This document shows, piece after piece, positions 1-9,508 of a DNA stretch of 64,000 bases. The position numbers were made by a program, and so were the translations under genes. The notes beneath the pieces are model-generated. The model was not told the DNA's origin, did not search any database, and saw only the letters and a program-made list of their open reading frames with translations. Source of the DNA: Achromobacter agilis (GTDB taxonomy: Bacteria > Pseudomonadota > Gammaproteobacteria > Burkholderiales > Burkholderiaceae_B); the NCBI RefSeq assembly GCF_900496965.1, contig NZ_UFQB01000010.1, positions 124,001 through 188,000 of the forward strand, written 5' to 3'. The first letter of the stretch is position 1, and every line of letters starts with the position of its first letter.

Positions 1-1144
1 ATCCCACGTAGTACACCAGCAGGTAGAGCGAGGCCGCCAGCGCCTTGTAGCCGCGCGCCATCTGCCCTACCCAGCCGCTGGCCACCGCGTGGGCGGCGAA
101 GAAGCCGAAAGTGAACACCACGATGCCCGCGATCAGGATGGGCAGCGACTCCGACAGTGTCAGCAGCAGCCCCGCGAGCGCCAGGCCCGTCGCCGCGCAA
201 AGCATCGCGCCGCGGCCATGGCGATCCGCCAGCCGGCCGAAATAGGTCGACGCGAAAATCCCCACCAGATATACGACGAAGATGAAGCCGATGAAGGTCT
301 GGCTCAAGGAAAACGGCGGCAACAGCAGGCGGAAGCCCACGTAGTTGTAGACGGTGACGAACGCGCCCATCAGCAGGCCGCCCAGGGCGAAGAGGCCGCA
401 GAGCGGGCCGTTCTTCAGGTGGGCGCGGGCGCCGGCGCGCACGTCACCCCACACCCCTGCCCATCCCCTGCCCTGTTGCGGGACGAACCGGCGCGACGCG
501 GGCAGCAGCCACACGAACAGCACGGCGGCCGCCATCCCCAGCACGCCCAGCGTGCCCAGCGCGGCGCGCCACCCGAAATGATCCGCCACCAGTCCGGTGA
601 TGACCCGCCCGGACAGGCCGCCAAAGGCGCTCCCGCTGATGTACAGCCCCATGGCGAATCCCAGGGTCTCGGGCTCGACCTCTTCCGCCAGGTAGGCCAT
701 GGCGACCGCCGGCACTCCGCCCATCGCCACGCCTTGCAGCGCGCGCAGCGCCAGCAGGCTGTGCCAGTCCGGCGCAAAGGCGGCCACCGTGCCCAGCACG
801 GCGGAGGCGAACAGCGACAGCGCCATGACGCGCTTGCGCGGCAAAGATTGCGAAAAAAGGCCCACGAAGAAGATCGCCACCGCCAGCAAACCCGTGCACA
901 GCGACAGGACCAGGCTGCTTTGCGCAGGTGACACGCCGAACGCGCCGGTGAAGAGCGGCATCAGCGGCTGCACGCAATACAACAGCGAAAAGGTGGAAAA
1001 GCCGGCCGCGAACAAGGCCCATTGGGCGCGGCGCAACCCGGGCGTGCCGCGGGCAGGGTAATGGGAGGAATCGGGGGAAGACGCAGCCGAAGGCACCGCC
1101 GGCGCGGCGGTTTCTGGCGAGGAACTGACTGGAGGGGTAGACAT
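1..1144 (-). CDS. MFS transporter, C-terminus beyond window
   Basis: Inner-membrane drug/metabolite exporter of the major facilitator superfamily, YnfM-like branch by general appearance. Reading from the ATG at 1144, a Ser/Pro/Ala-rich cytoplasmic tail of about 40 residues precedes the first hydrophobic helix (QWALFAAGFSTFSLLYCVQP), followed by a continuous series of alternating hydrophobic helices and Arg/Lys-rich loops. 381 codons are visible and the frame is still open at base 1, so only the last few residues are missing. It diverges from the LysR gene at 1303, and the 158-bp gap carries an ATAT-type inverted repeat, so control by that LysR is likely. The substrate cannot be read from the sequence. 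Confidence 0.9.
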   Translation of the reverse strand, partial: MSTPPVSSSPETAAPAVPSAASSPDSSHYPARGTPGLRRAQWALFAAGFSTFSLLYCVQPLMPLFTGAFGVSPAQSSLVLSLCTGLLAVAIFFVGLFSQSLPRKRVMALSLFASAVLGTVAAFAPDWHSLLALRALQGVAMGGVPAVAMAYLAEEVEPETLGFAMGLYISGSAFGGLSGRVITGLVADHFGWRAALGTLGVLGMAAAVLFVWLLPASRRFVPQQGRGWAGVWGDVRAGARAHLKNGPLCGLFALGGLLMGAFVTVYNYVGFRLLLPPFSLSQTFIGFIFVVYLVGIFASTYFGRLADRHGRGAMLCAATGLALAGLLLTLSESLPILIAGIVVFTFGFFAAHAVASGWVGQMARGYKALAASLYLLVYYVG

Positions 1145-1241
1145 CTGAAATCTCGAAAGGCGCCGGGCAGCAGGCCTGTTCACACCGCAGGAGGCGTGGC
1201 AGAGGCCCTGACCCGCCCATTCAAGGTAGACTTTTCCGGTC

Positions 1242-1258
1242 CATATGTCCAATATATG
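1242..1258. promoter_or_regulatory. Putative LysR operator
   Basis: CATAT (1242-1246) and ATATG (1254-1258) form an inverted repeat with a 7-bp spacer inside the only AT-rich part of the divergent intergenic region. The shape fits the ATAT-N6-ATAT / T-N11-A pattern of LysR sites. No footprint exists, so this is an inference from position and symmetry. Confidence 0.4.
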
Positions 1259-1302
1259 AAACTGGTATCGACCATATTTAATAACGATAGCCCTCCATCG
1301 CC

Positions 1303-2199
1303 ATGGAACTGCGCCACCTGCGTTACTTCACCGCTGTCGCGGAAGAGCTGCATTTCACCCGGGCCGCCACCAGGCTCGGCATCGGCCAGCCGCCCCTGAG
1401 CCAGCAGATCCAGCAGCTCGAGCGCGAAATCGGCACGCCGCTCTTCCTGCGGCTGCCGCGCGGCATCGCGTTGACCGAAGCGGGCACGCAATTCCTTGAA
1501 GACGCGCGCGCCATCCTGGCCAGCGCCGACCGCGCCGTGGACACTGCGCGCCGTCTGGGGCGCGGCGAACGCGGCGCAATCACCGTGGGTTTCACCGCCT
1601 CGGCCGTTTTCCATCCCTATCTGCCGCGCGCCATCCGCGCCTACCGCGACCGGTACCCGGGCGTGCGCGTCACCCTTACCGAAAGCAATACCATTTCCCT
1701 GCTGCGCGGCCTGCGGGCCGGCGACGTGGACGTGGCCTTCGTGCGCCCGCCCTACATGCTGGACCCGGAGTTCGAATCCGAACGCGTGCTGGACGAACCC
1801 ATGCTGGTCGCCCTGCCCCCCGATCATCCCTTGAGCCGCAAGCGCGCCATACCGATGGCTGCGCTTGCGGACGAGGACTTCGTGCTGTATCCGCGGCCCA
1901 TCGGCGCCGGCCTCTACGACGCCATCCAGTCCGCCTGCCAGCGGGCCGGATTCCTGCCGCGGGTGATTCAGGAAGCGCCGCAAATGGCGTCCATCGTGAG
2001 CCTGGTCGCCGCCGGGGTCGGCATATCCGTGGTGCCGGCCGCCATGCGGCACATGGGCGCGCAAGGCATCGAGTACCGGCCCATCAAGGGCGATGCCCCG
2101 CACGCGCTGCTGGACATGGCCTACCGCCGCCACGACCGGTCGATCGCCGCAGGCAACGCCGTGGACATGCTGCGCGAACTGGCGCATCCCGAGGCCTGA
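1303..2199 (+). CDS. LysR family transcriptional regulator
   Basis: 298 residues, the normal LysR length. Residues 1-60 are the winged helix-turn-helix (MELRHLRYFTAVAEELHFTR, then the GQPPLSQQIQQLE recognition helix); the rest is the periplasmic-binding-protein-like effector domain from about residue 90. It is close in style to regulators of aromatic catabolism or of MFS exporters (CynR/CatR group), but the effector is unknown. It is transcribed away from the MFS gene at 1144 and is its probable regulator, as is typical for divergent LysR pairs. The ATG at 1303 matches the family start. Confidence 0.93.
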   Translation: MELRHLRYFTAVAEELHFTRAATRLGIGQPPLSQQIQQLEREIGTPLFLRLPRGIALTEAGTQFLEDARAILASADRAVDTARRLGRGERGAITVGFTASAVFHPYLPRAIRAYRDRYPGVRVTLTESNTISLLRGLRAGDVDVAFVRPPYMLDPEFESERVLDEPMLVALPPDHPLSRKRAIPMAALADEDFVLYPRPIGAGLYDAIQSACQRAGFLPRVIQEAPQMASIVSLVAAGVGISVVPAAMRHMGAQGIEYRPIKGDAPHALLDMAYRRHDRSIAAGNAVDMLRELAHPEA

Positions 2200-2268
2200 T
2201 GCCCGCCGAGCGGCGCCCGGCAACGCCCTCCCGTATCGCCCTGTCGCGTTTGATACCTTCTGTAAACC

Positions 2269-2294
2269 TGCCGTCCGGACGGCAATGTACATTG
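2269..2294. promoter_or_regulatory. Two overlapping perfect palindromes upstream of the DUF4139 gene
   Basis: TGCCGTCCGGACGGCA (2269-2284) is a perfect 16-bp palindrome and overlaps by two bases CAATGTACATTG (2283-2294), a perfect 12-bp palindrome. They lie 71-96 bp before the GTG start at 2365 and downstream of the LysR stop, which suits an operator or a short transcript hairpin. No U-run follows, so a terminator role is weak. Confidence 0.35.
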
Positions 2295-2364
2295 GCGCGC
2301 TTGGCGAGCCGGCCCCGGTTCCGGCGGCGCCCCGACCCTCCAACCTGCCCTGAAAGGTGACCCT

Positions 2365-4014
2365 GTGCGACGTACCCTCCTGGCCTTGGCCCTTGCGACG
2401 ATTCCCGGCCTGGGCGCGGCCGCCGGCCTGGCCTCTTCCATCGGCGCCGTGACCGTCTACCAGGACCGCGCCGTGGTGACCCGCGCCGCCAGCAGCGAAT
2501 TGCCGGCCGGCGAACACGAGCTGGTGCTGGAAAAACTGCCCGCATCCCTGCAGGAGAACTCCCTGCAGGTGTCCGCCAAGAGCACCGGCCAGGCGACGCT
2601 GCTGGATGTGAAGGTGCGCGACGCCTATCAGGCCGACACCCCGAACGAACGCGTCAAGCAGCTGGAAGAACAGCTGCGCGGGCTGGAAGGCCGGCAGGCG
2701 CTGCTGGACGATGAAGCCACCGTGCTGGACAACCAGCGCGAGCTGGTGCTGATGATGCAGCGCGGCGCCACCGAACCCGCCAAGGATGGCGCGCGCCTGA
2801 CGCTGGACGAGTTGAAAGCCATCCAGTCGCTGAGCGCGGACACGCTGTCCAAGACGCTCGCCGGCCTGCGCCGGGTCGCCGAGCAGAAGGCCGCCCTGGA
2901 TCGCGACATCGCCGCGCTCCAGAACGAGCTGGGCCAGCTGCAGAACGCGCTCGGCCGCCGCACCAAGACAGTGACGCTGCGCGTGAACCTGGCCCGCGCG
3001 GGCAAGCTCGACCTGAACCTGTCCTACGCCGTCGCTGGCGCGCGCTGGACGCCCGCCTACGACGCGCGCCTGCGCTTGGCGGACCGCAGCGTGGAGCTGG
3101 GCTACTTCGGCGTCATCCGCCAGAACACGGGCGAAGACTGGAACAACGTCAAGCTCACGCTGTCCACCGCCCGGCCCGCGCTGGGCGGCGGCGCGCCCAC
3201 GCTCCGGCCCTGGATCATCGACGTGGCGGCGCCGCCGCCTCCGCCCCGTCCCGCCGCCGCGCCCGTGGCCAAGATGCAGGCCGAAGTCGCGGCCGAACGC
3301 CGCGCGCGAAGCAGCCCGGCTTTCGCGGGCGGGGCGCTCGACGCGGCCCAACCCGAGCCCGAGGCCATCGCGGTGTCCACCGCCCAGGTGCAGAACGAAG
3401 CCACCAGCGCCTCGTTCCAGATCAAGAACCCCGCCACCCTGCTATCCGACAATGCCTCGCAGCGCGTGGCCATCACGACCGCCAAGCTGCCGGCCACGCT
3501 CCAGTACCAGGCCACGCCCGCGCTGCGCGAAGCGGTCTACCTGACCGCGCAGGCCAGCAACAACACGGACTTCCCTCTGCTGGCCGGCCCGCTGAATACG
3601 TTCCTGGACGACGCCTTCGTCGCCTCCAGCAACCTGAAGGCGGTAATGCCGGGCGAGAAGGTCGAACTGGCGATGGGCGCGGACGAGGGAATCTCGATCA
3701 AGCGCCAGCTGGTGAACCGCTACACCGAGAGCACGGGCTTTTCGGGCAGCGGCAAGCGCGTGACTTACGAGTACAAGATCACCGTGAAGAACAACAAGGC
3801 GACCAAGGAACAAGTGTCCTTCAAGGACCGCCTGCCCGTGTCGCGCAACGAGAAGATCGTGGTCAAGCTGCTGTCGCCCGCCGACCGCGAGATCAAGCGC
3901 GAAGACGACGGCAAGCTCGCCTGGGACTGGGAAATGGAGCCGGGCAAGTCCCGCGAAACCGTGTTGAAGTTCTCTGTCGAATATCCCGGCGACATCGAGG
4001 TGTCGGGCCTTTGA
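2365..4014 (+). CDS. DUF4139 (MuiA-like) secreted protein
   Basis: 549 residues of the DUF4140/DUF4139 family, named after mucoidy inhibitor A; the biochemical function is unknown. The first 20 residues (RRTLLALALATIPGLGAAAG) form a signal peptide, so the protein is probably periplasmic. Residues 25-90 are the DUF4140 beta region (GAVTVYQDRAVVTR). Two Glu/Leu/Gln-rich stretches at about 90-125 and 155-195 look like coiled coil. A Pro/Ala linker (PPPPPRPAAAP) near residue 290 separates the N-terminal part from the C-terminal DUF4139 beta domain, which ends in the typical WDWEMEPGKSRETVLKFSVEYP. The start is GTG at 2365 with a GAAAGG Shine-Dalgarno at 2352. It appears monocistronic. Confidence 0.88.
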   Translation: MRRTLLALALATIPGLGAAAGLASSIGAVTVYQDRAVVTRAASSELPAGEHELVLEKLPASLQENSLQVSAKSTGQATLLDVKVRDAYQADTPNERVKQLEEQLRGLEGRQALLDDEATVLDNQRELVLMMQRGATEPAKDGARLTLDELKAIQSLSADTLSKTLAGLRRVAEQKAALDRDIAALQNELGQLQNALGRRTKTVTLRVNLARAGKLDLNLSYAVAGARWTPAYDARLRLADRSVELGYFGVIRQNTGEDWNNVKLTLSTARPALGGGAPTLRPWIIDVAAPPPPPRPAAAPVAKMQAEVAAERRARSSPAFAGGALDAAQPEPEAIAVSTAQVQNEATSASFQIKNPATLLSDNASQRVAITTAKLPATLQYQATPALREAVYLTAQASNNTDFPLLAGPLNTFLDDAFVASSNLKAVMPGEKVELAMGADEGISIKRQLVNRYTESTGFSGSGKRVTYEYKITVKNNKATKEQVSFKDRLPVSRNEKIVVKLLSPADREIKREDDGKLAWDWEMEPGKSRETVLKFSVEYPGDIEVSGL

Positions 4015-4058
4015 GGCCCGGCGCCTGGGCAACGCCTAGCTTGAGGCGGGCGCAAGCG

Positions 4059-5369
4059 CTAGCGCATCTGGAAGGCTTCCTGGTGGAAGAGTTCGCTCAC
4101 CGGCATGCCGCGCCGGTGCAGCCCGTCCTTGAGCGCGTCCGCGAATCCCATCGGCCCGCAGAACCACACGCTGGGCCAGGGCGCGCCGGGCTTGTGGTCC
4201 GCCGCCAGTTCGGCCGCCGTCAGCGGCCGCTCGGTATCGCTATAGCGCACATGCAGCGTCACCTTCGGCACGCGGGCGCACAGCGCTTCGAGCCGCTCGG
4301 CGAACGGGGCATCATCGGCGTTGCGGGCGCAGTAGTACAGCGTGGCCAGCGGCGCGCTCTCGGGCTGCGACTGCAGCGATTCCATCCATGAAATGAAGGG
4401 CGTGACGCCGATGCCGGCGGCCACCCAGATCTGCGGGCGCCCGTCGCCGCGCTGGAAGTCGAAACAGCCGTAAGGCCCTTCGATCGTCACCGCCTGCCCC
4501 ACCGCCAGGCTCTTCTGCAGGCGCCGCGTGTAGTCGCCCAGCGCCTTGATGGAAAACTCCACCCGTCCCGTGCCGTCATCCGCGCCCGACACCGTGAACG
4601 GATGCGCGCCTTCGCGGCGGTCGGCGGTCAGGAAGGCGAACTGCCCGGCGCGATGATGCCAGTTGCCCTCCACCCTGCAGGTCAGCGACAGGATGTCGTC
4701 CGAAAGCGGGTTGATGGACAGCACCTGGCCCTTGTAGCGCCGTCCGCGCCCAATGCTGCCGGTCAGCGCCATCAGGGCGCAGACGCCGCCCAGGGCCGTA
4801 CAGGCACCCACCAGCCAGCCTGCCGGCTGCGACCACCAGGCCGCCGGCGTCAGCACCACACCGTGGAAGGCGACCACCAGGAAAATGACGGCGGAAATGC
4901 GGTGGACCTGGCGCCAGATGTGATACGGGAAGCGGCGCCAGAGCGTCAGTAGCACCAGGGCCGCCAGGATCCACACCGCCCATTCGCCGATGTCCTTGGC
5001 CGAGCCCCGGAACGCGTCGAGCAAGGCGGCCGTGCGCGGCGTCTTGGCCACGGGGTCGAACATGGCCAGCAGCACCGGCTTGCCTATCTTGATCAGGTAA
5101 TGCGCCGCCGCCAGCACGGTGGCCAGGATGCCGCTCCATTTGTGCAGGCGGTACATCTGGTCCAGCCCATCAAGCCGCCTTTCCAGCCACATCGGGCGCA
5201 CCGCCAGCAGCATGATCAGAGCCATCAGCGCATAGGCGCTCAGGCCCGTCAGCAGGATAAGCTGGTCGCGCGCGGTCCAGATATTGAGTTGCGCCGGCGG
5301 CTGGGCCCAGTAGGCGCCGGCCCACGCCAGCAGGGAAATCAATAGAACTGCCACCAGGATGCGTCGCAT
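4059..5369 (-). CDS. Ferric-reductase-like transmembrane flavohemoprotein
   Basis: 436 residues of the FRE/NOX-like family (COG4097 type). The N-terminal 200 residues hold about six membrane helices, with paired histidines in two of them (RLHKWSG...AAHYLI and RQVHRISA...FHGVVL) in the arrangement used for two b-type hemes. A ferredoxin-reductase-type cytoplasmic half follows: FAD motif HPFTVS, then the nucleotide-binding AAGIGVTPFISW and CGPMGFADAL. It probably passes electrons from NAD(P)H across the membrane to an unknown acceptor (ferric iron, quinone or oxygen). The ATG at 5369 has GGAG 10 bp upstream; an in-frame ATG at 5423 lacks that support. It stands alone. Confidence 0.87.
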   Translation of the reverse strand: MRRILVAVLLISLLAWAGAYWAQPPAQLNIWTARDQLILLTGLSAYALMALIMLLAVRPMWLERRLDGLDQMYRLHKWSGILATVLAAAHYLIKIGKPVLLAMFDPVAKTPRTAALLDAFRGSAKDIGEWAVWILAALVLLTLWRRFPYHIWRQVHRISAVIFLVVAFHGVVLTPAAWWSQPAGWLVGACTALGGVCALMALTGSIGRGRRYKGQVLSINPLSDDILSLTCRVEGNWHHRAGQFAFLTADRREGAHPFTVSGADDGTGRVEFSIKALGDYTRRLQKSLAVGQAVTIEGPYGCFDFQRGDGRPQIWVAAGIGVTPFISWMESLQSQPESAPLATLYYCARNADDAPFAERLEALCARVPKVTLHVRYSDTERPLTAAELAADHKPGAPWPSVWFCGPMGFADALKDGLHRRGMPVSELFHQEAFQMR

Positions 5370-5561
5370 CGATTCATCACTCCATCTCGAACCGGCGGCC
5401 CCGCCAACTGGCCAGGCCGCCATGGATCAATGGTAGTTCCGCCGCGCATGGCGCTTGGCCGCGCCCGGCCGCCCGCTTGATCCGGGTCAATTTCCCGCGG
5501 AATCGAAACCGCCTGGAATCGCCCGGCAAGCGCCAGGATACCCGATGCCCCGGGCCCGGGT

Positions 5562-6788
5562 TCAGTGTTGGCGGCAGAAGTCGATGAAGGCGTCGGGCTC
5601 GAGCGGCACGGAAATGCCGTAGCCTTGCGCCACGTCGCAACCCAGCTCGCGCAGCAGCTGCACGTCGCGTTCGTGCTCGACGCCTTCGGCCACCACGCGG
5701 CGGCCGAGCACCCGCCCCATCTCGATCGCGGCGGCCACGACCGCGCGCGAAGCGGGCTCGCGGTGCATGTGCACGATGAAGTCGCGGTCTATCTTGAGCT
5801 CGGTGAACGGCATGGCCGAGAACAGGCGCATGGAAGCGATGCCCGCCCCGAAATCGTCCATCGCCAGTTCGAAGCCCCGCACCCGCAGCAGGTTCAGGAC
5901 CGACGACAGGGCCAGCCAGTCGGTAACGGGCTCGTCCTCCGTCAGTTCGACCTTGACCAGCCGGGCCGGAAGCCCCGCCAGCCCGACGCGCTGTTCCAGC
6001 AGCCCCGGCAGGTCGCGCGTGCACAAGGTGGAGGCGGAGGCATTGATGGCGATGGGCACGGCGATGTCCTCGCCGTGCATGCGTTTAAGGACGTCGATCA
6101 CGCGGTCCGTCACGCGGCTGAACAGCATGCGGTCCAGGCCCAGCCGGTGCGCGGCGGGCACGAAGTCCGCCGCCGAGATGATGCCCAGCTCCGGATGCTC
6201 CCAGCGCGACAGCGCCTCGGCCGCCAGCACGCGGCCCGTGGACAGGCTCATCTGCGGTTGCAGCACCACGCTCATGCCCGCGCCGGTGATCAGCGCGTGG
6301 CCGAGCGCCACCTCCATTACGTCGCGCCGCACGGCGTTCTGCCGCGGCGATGCCGCATCGTCTTCATCGACGCTGCGCAACGCGGCCTTGATCGCCTGCT
6401 GCATCGCCGTGCGCGATACCGGCTTGGACAGCGCCTGCGCGGAGGGGCACCCCGCCTGCAGGGCGAGGCGCACGTGCGACTGCAGCAGTTCATCGCTGAG
6501 GCTGCTGATCCAGATGATGGGCGGCATGCTCTTCAGCCGGCCGGCGTCCACCAGGCGCCGCAGCTCGTTGGGCAGGCGCGTGCCGTCGCCCTCGCCCATG
6601 ACGATGTCGCTGACGACCACGTCGTAGAACTGGCGCGCCAGCGCGCTGATGGCCTCGGTGCTGCTGCCCAAGCCCGCGACCCGCCGGTAACCAAGCGCCA
6701 AAAGCAGGTTCTGCAGGTAGGCGCGTTCGACGGGATGGTCCTCCACCAGGAGAATCCGTCGGGTCGCGCCGGCGTTGGTCTTAGGCAT
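5562..6788 (-). CDS. Response regulator with EAL phosphodiesterase domain
   Basis: 408 residues, REC-EAL architecture as in RocR/VieA. The receiver occupies residues 10-130, with acidic pair E16-D17, phospho-acceptor D61 (VVVSDIVMG) and KPVS lysine near 122. The EAL domain from about 160 keeps the metal and catalytic signature: AEALSRWEH, INAS, ELTE, DDFGAG (usual DDFGTG), KIDRDF, AEGVE and QGYGIS. It should therefore hydrolyse c-di-GMP under phosphorylation control. No histidine kinase lies beside it, so its partner is encoded elsewhere. A 238-bp gap separates it from the divergent DAHP synthase gene. Confidence 0.92.
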   Translation of the reverse strand: MPKTNAGATRRILLVEDHPVERAYLQNLLLALGYRRVAGLGSSTEAISALARQFYDVVVSDIVMGEGDGTRLPNELRRLVDAGRLKSMPPIIWISSLSDELLQSHVRLALQAGCPSAQALSKPVSRTAMQQAIKAALRSVDEDDAASPRQNAVRRDVMEVALGHALITGAGMSVVLQPQMSLSTGRVLAAEALSRWEHPELGIISAADFVPAAHRLGLDRMLFSRVTDRVIDVLKRMHGEDIAVPIAINASASTLCTRDLPGLLEQRVGLAGLPARLVKVELTEDEPVTDWLALSSVLNLLRVRGFELAMDDFGAGIASMRLFSAMPFTELKIDRDFIVHMHREPASRAVVAAAIEMGRVLGRRVVAEGVEHERDVQLLRELGCDVAQGYGISVPLEPDAFIDFCRQH

Positions 6789-7026
6789 CGTCTACCGTCC
6801 TAGTCATATAGGGCGGGCCCTTGCAGGCGGCCGCGGGAACTCTGTCACCACAATGCTAAGGCATCCGTGCGGCGCCTGTCCTTATCGCTAACGGGTTAAT
6901 GCAGCAACATCGCCGATAGGCGTAGAAATGGCGTTATCAGCCGGACGGAGGCAACCGGCTGTCGCTGGGCGGCTCCCGCGGTGCGATAATGGCCGTCTTT
7001 CCCGCATCCACGGCACGGAGCTTCCC

Positions 7027-8166
7027 TTGACCCGCATTGACGATCCCCTGCACGACCGCGAGGTCGGCGCGGCCGACTCCACCCAGGACAACACTCGCAC
7101 GGACGACACCCGCATCAGCGCGGTGCGGCCCCTGATTTCGCCCGCTCTCCTGCAAGACGAACTGCCTGTGTCCACCGAGATCCAGACGCTGGTCGAGTAC
7201 AGCCGCGCTGAAATCGCCGACGTGCTGCACGGCCGCGACGACCGCCTGGTGCTGGTGGTGGGCCCCTGCTCCATCCACGACCATGGCCAGGCCATGGAAT
7301 ACGCCCGCCAGCTGCGCACCGCCGCCGACCAGCACAAGCAGGACCTGCTGATCGTCATGCGCGTCTACTTCGAGAAGCCCCGCACCACCGTTGGCTGGAA
7401 GGGCTACATCAACGACCCGCGGCTGGATGGCAGTTTCCGCATCAACGAAGGCCTGCGCCGCGCGCGCGAACTGCTGCTCGACATCAGCGGCCTGGGCCTG
7501 CCCATCGCCACTGAATTCCTGGACCTGCTCAGCCCGCAATACATCGCGGACCTGATCTCCTGGGGCGCTATCGGCGCGCGCACCACCGAAAGCCCCAGCC
7601 ACCGCCAGCTCAGTTCCGGCCTGAGCTGTCCGCTCGGCTTCAAGAACGGCACCGACGGCGGCGTGCAGATCGCCGCCGACGCCATGGTCGCCGCCAGCGC
7701 CAAGCACGCCTTCATGGGCATGACCAAAATGGGCATGGCCGCCATTTTTGAAACCCGCGGCAACCAGGACACCCACGTCATCCTGCGCGGCGGCAAGCAA
7801 GGCCCGAACTACGACGCCGCCAGCGTCGACGCCTGCTGCGCCGCGCTGCGCAAGGCGGGCCAGCGCGAACAGGTCATGATCGACTGCTCGCACGCCAATT
7901 CGAACAAGTCGCACCTGCGGCAGGTCGACGTGGCCAACGACATCGCGGCCCAGCTCGCCCAGGGCGACGCCCGCATCACCGGCGTCATGATCGAAAGCCA
8001 TCTCGAGGAAGGCCGCCAGGACCTCAAAGCCGGGGAACCCCTGCGCCACGGCGTGTCCATTACAGACGCCTGCCTGGGCTGGTCGCAGACCGCGCCGGTG
8101 CTGGACACGCTGGCGCAGGCCGTGCGCCGCCGCCGCGAAAAAGCGGCATCCGCCGCTCAGGCGTAA
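7027..8166 (+). CDS. aroG: Class I 3-deoxy-7-phosphoheptulonate synthase
   Basis: Cytosolic enzyme joining phosphoenolpyruvate and erythrose 4-phosphate, the first step of the shikimate pathway. 379 residues from the TTG at 7027, which has GGAG at 7017-7020; upstream in-frame codons back to 6928 read as non-conserved sequence. Family motifs are present: VVGPCSIHDHGQAMEYA, KPRTTVGWKGYINDP, GARTTESPSHRQL, KNGTDGG and VMIDCSHANSNK. The N-terminus carries about 25 extra Asp/Thr-rich residues compared with AroG/AroF/AroH; feedback specificity (Phe, Tyr or Trp) cannot be decided by eye. It converges with and overlaps the oxidoreductase gene by 10 bp (8157-8166). Confidence 0.93.
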   Translation: MTRIDDPLHDREVGAADSTQDNTRTDDTRISAVRPLISPALLQDELPVSTEIQTLVEYSRAEIADVLHGRDDRLVLVVGPCSIHDHGQAMEYARQLRTAADQHKQDLLIVMRVYFEKPRTTVGWKGYINDPRLDGSFRINEGLRRARELLLDISGLGLPIATEFLDLLSPQYIADLISWGAIGARTTESPSHRQLSSGLSCPLGFKNGTDGGVQIAADAMVAASAKHAFMGMTKMGMAAIFETRGNQDTHVILRGGKQGPNYDAASVDACCAALRKAGQREQVMIDCSHANSNKSHLRQVDVANDIAAQLAQGDARITGVMIESHLEEGRQDLKAGEPLRHGVSITDACLGWSQTAPVLDTLAQAVRRRREKAASAAQA

Positions 8167-9398
8167 CGATCCGCGCGGTAAGGCGCCGGATCCATGTCCG
8201 GCGCCTCGCCCGTGACCAGGCAGGCCAGCAGCTTGCCCGTCACCGGGCCCAGCGTGAAGCCGTGATGCGCGTGCCCGAACGCTAGCCACAGGCCGGGATG
8301 GCGCGGCGCCGGCCCGATCACGGGCCGCATGTCCGGCATGCACGGCCGGCACCCCATCCACGGCTCCCGCTCGACCGCCTCGCCCAGGGGCAGAAGCTGC
8401 GCGGCCAGCGCGCGCGTGCGCTGGATCTGGATAGGTGAAGGCGGCGCGTCGCGGGACGCGAACTCCGCGCCGGTCGTGAGGCGCACGCCCAGCGTCATGG
8501 GCGTCACGACGAACCCGCTCTCGATATCCGCCACCGGATGCGACAAGCTGGCACCGTCCTCCAGCGCGAAATGCTGGTGATAGCCCCGTTTGACCGCCAT
8601 CGGGATGCGGTAGCCCAGCGGCCGCAGCACGTCCGGCGACCAGGGCCCGAGCGCCACGACCACGTCGCGGGCCTCGATCGTTGCGCCATCGCCCTGCACC
8701 CGCCAGCCCTTGCCCTCGCGCAGCAGGCTGCGCGCGTCGCCTTGCGCCAACACCCCGCCGCGCGCCACGAACAGCGCGGCATAGCCCTTCGTCACCGCGC
8801 CCGGGTCCGATACGTTGACCGGATCCAGCCAGTGCACCGCGCCCGCCATGCGCGAAGACAGCGACGGCTCCAGGGCCGCCAGCGCCTGCCGGTCCAGCAC
8901 GCGGTAGTCCAGGCCATACGGTGCCAGCGCCTGCGCCTCGGCGATAGCCTGCGCCAGGCCGGCTTCGGTGCGGACGCCGTCGATCCAGCCGTTGCGGCGG
9001 AACAGATGGGCAATGCCCGCGTCGTCCTTGAGCGCGTCGTGCTCGGCCACGCTGCGTTCGATCAGGGGCAGCATCGCTTCGGCGGCCCGAGCCAGGCGCT
9101 CCGGCGCGGAATGCCACCAATACCGCAACAGCCAAGGCGCGATCCGCGGCAGGAAGCGCGGGTGATAACTGACGTCCGGCGTGTTGTTCCTGGCGTAGCG
9201 CCACAGGCTGCGCCAGTTGCGCGGAAACGCATAGGGGATCACGCTGGCCCGTTCGATCAGCCCCGCGTTCCCATAACTGGTTTCCTCGCCCGGGGCGCGC
9301 CGGTCCAGCAGCACGACCGAACGGCCGCGCCCAACGAGATGGAGCGCCGTGCTGACGCCCACGATGCCCGCTCCGAGAACCACAACGTCTGTTTTCAT
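8157..9398 (-). CDS. FAD-dependent D-amino-acid dehydrogenase-like oxidoreductase
   Basis: 413 residues of the DAO/DadA fold. The N-terminal VVVLGAGIVGVSTALHL is the Rossmann GxGxxG for FAD, followed by LLDRR for the ribose, and ETSYGNAGLIE, which resembles the DadA substrate-side loop. The C-terminal WMGCRPCMPDMRPVIGPA and GHAHHGFTLGPVTGKLL match the FAD-covering segment of D-amino-acid dehydrogenases. It probably oxidises a D-amino acid or secondary amine, passing electrons to the respiratory chain. The start is ATG 9398 (MKTDVVVLGAG); an ATG three codons earlier (9407) is possible. It is divergent from the GNAT gene, and its stop overlaps the end of the DAHP synthase gene. Confidence 0.88.
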   Translation of the reverse strand: MKTDVVVLGAGIVGVSTALHLVGRGRSVVLLDRRAPGEETSYGNAGLIERASVIPYAFPRNWRSLWRYARNNTPDVSYHPRFLPRIAPWLLRYWWHSAPERLARAAEAMLPLIERSVAEHDALKDDAGIAHLFRRNGWIDGVRTEAGLAQAIAEAQALAPYGLDYRVLDRQALAALEPSLSSRMAGAVHWLDPVNVSDPGAVTKGYAALFVARGGVLAQGDARSLLREGKGWRVQGDGATIEARDVVVALGPWSPDVLRPLGYRIPMAVKRGYHQHFALEDGASLSHPVADIESGFVVTPMTLGVRLTTGAEFASRDAPPSPIQIQRTRALAAQLLPLGEAVEREPWMGCRPCMPDMRPVIGPAPRHPGLWLAFGHAHHGFTLGPVTGKLLACLVTGEAPDMDPAPYRADRYA

Positions 9399-9508
9399 GC
9401 GCGGCATTCTGCGCTCGCCGCCCGGGTTCGGCAAGCCTGCGCGAGGGCGTAGAATCTTCTCCTGCGCGGAGCCAGGCCCAAGCGCGCCGCGCCTCAAAGG
9501 AACGCGCC

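Noticed and set aside
1180-3351. Minus-strand open frame of 723 codons across the LysR and DUF4139 genes
   Set aside because: It is antisense to two clear protein families; its own translation is Gly/Arg/Ala/His-rich low-complexity sequence, as expected in GC-rich shadow frames.
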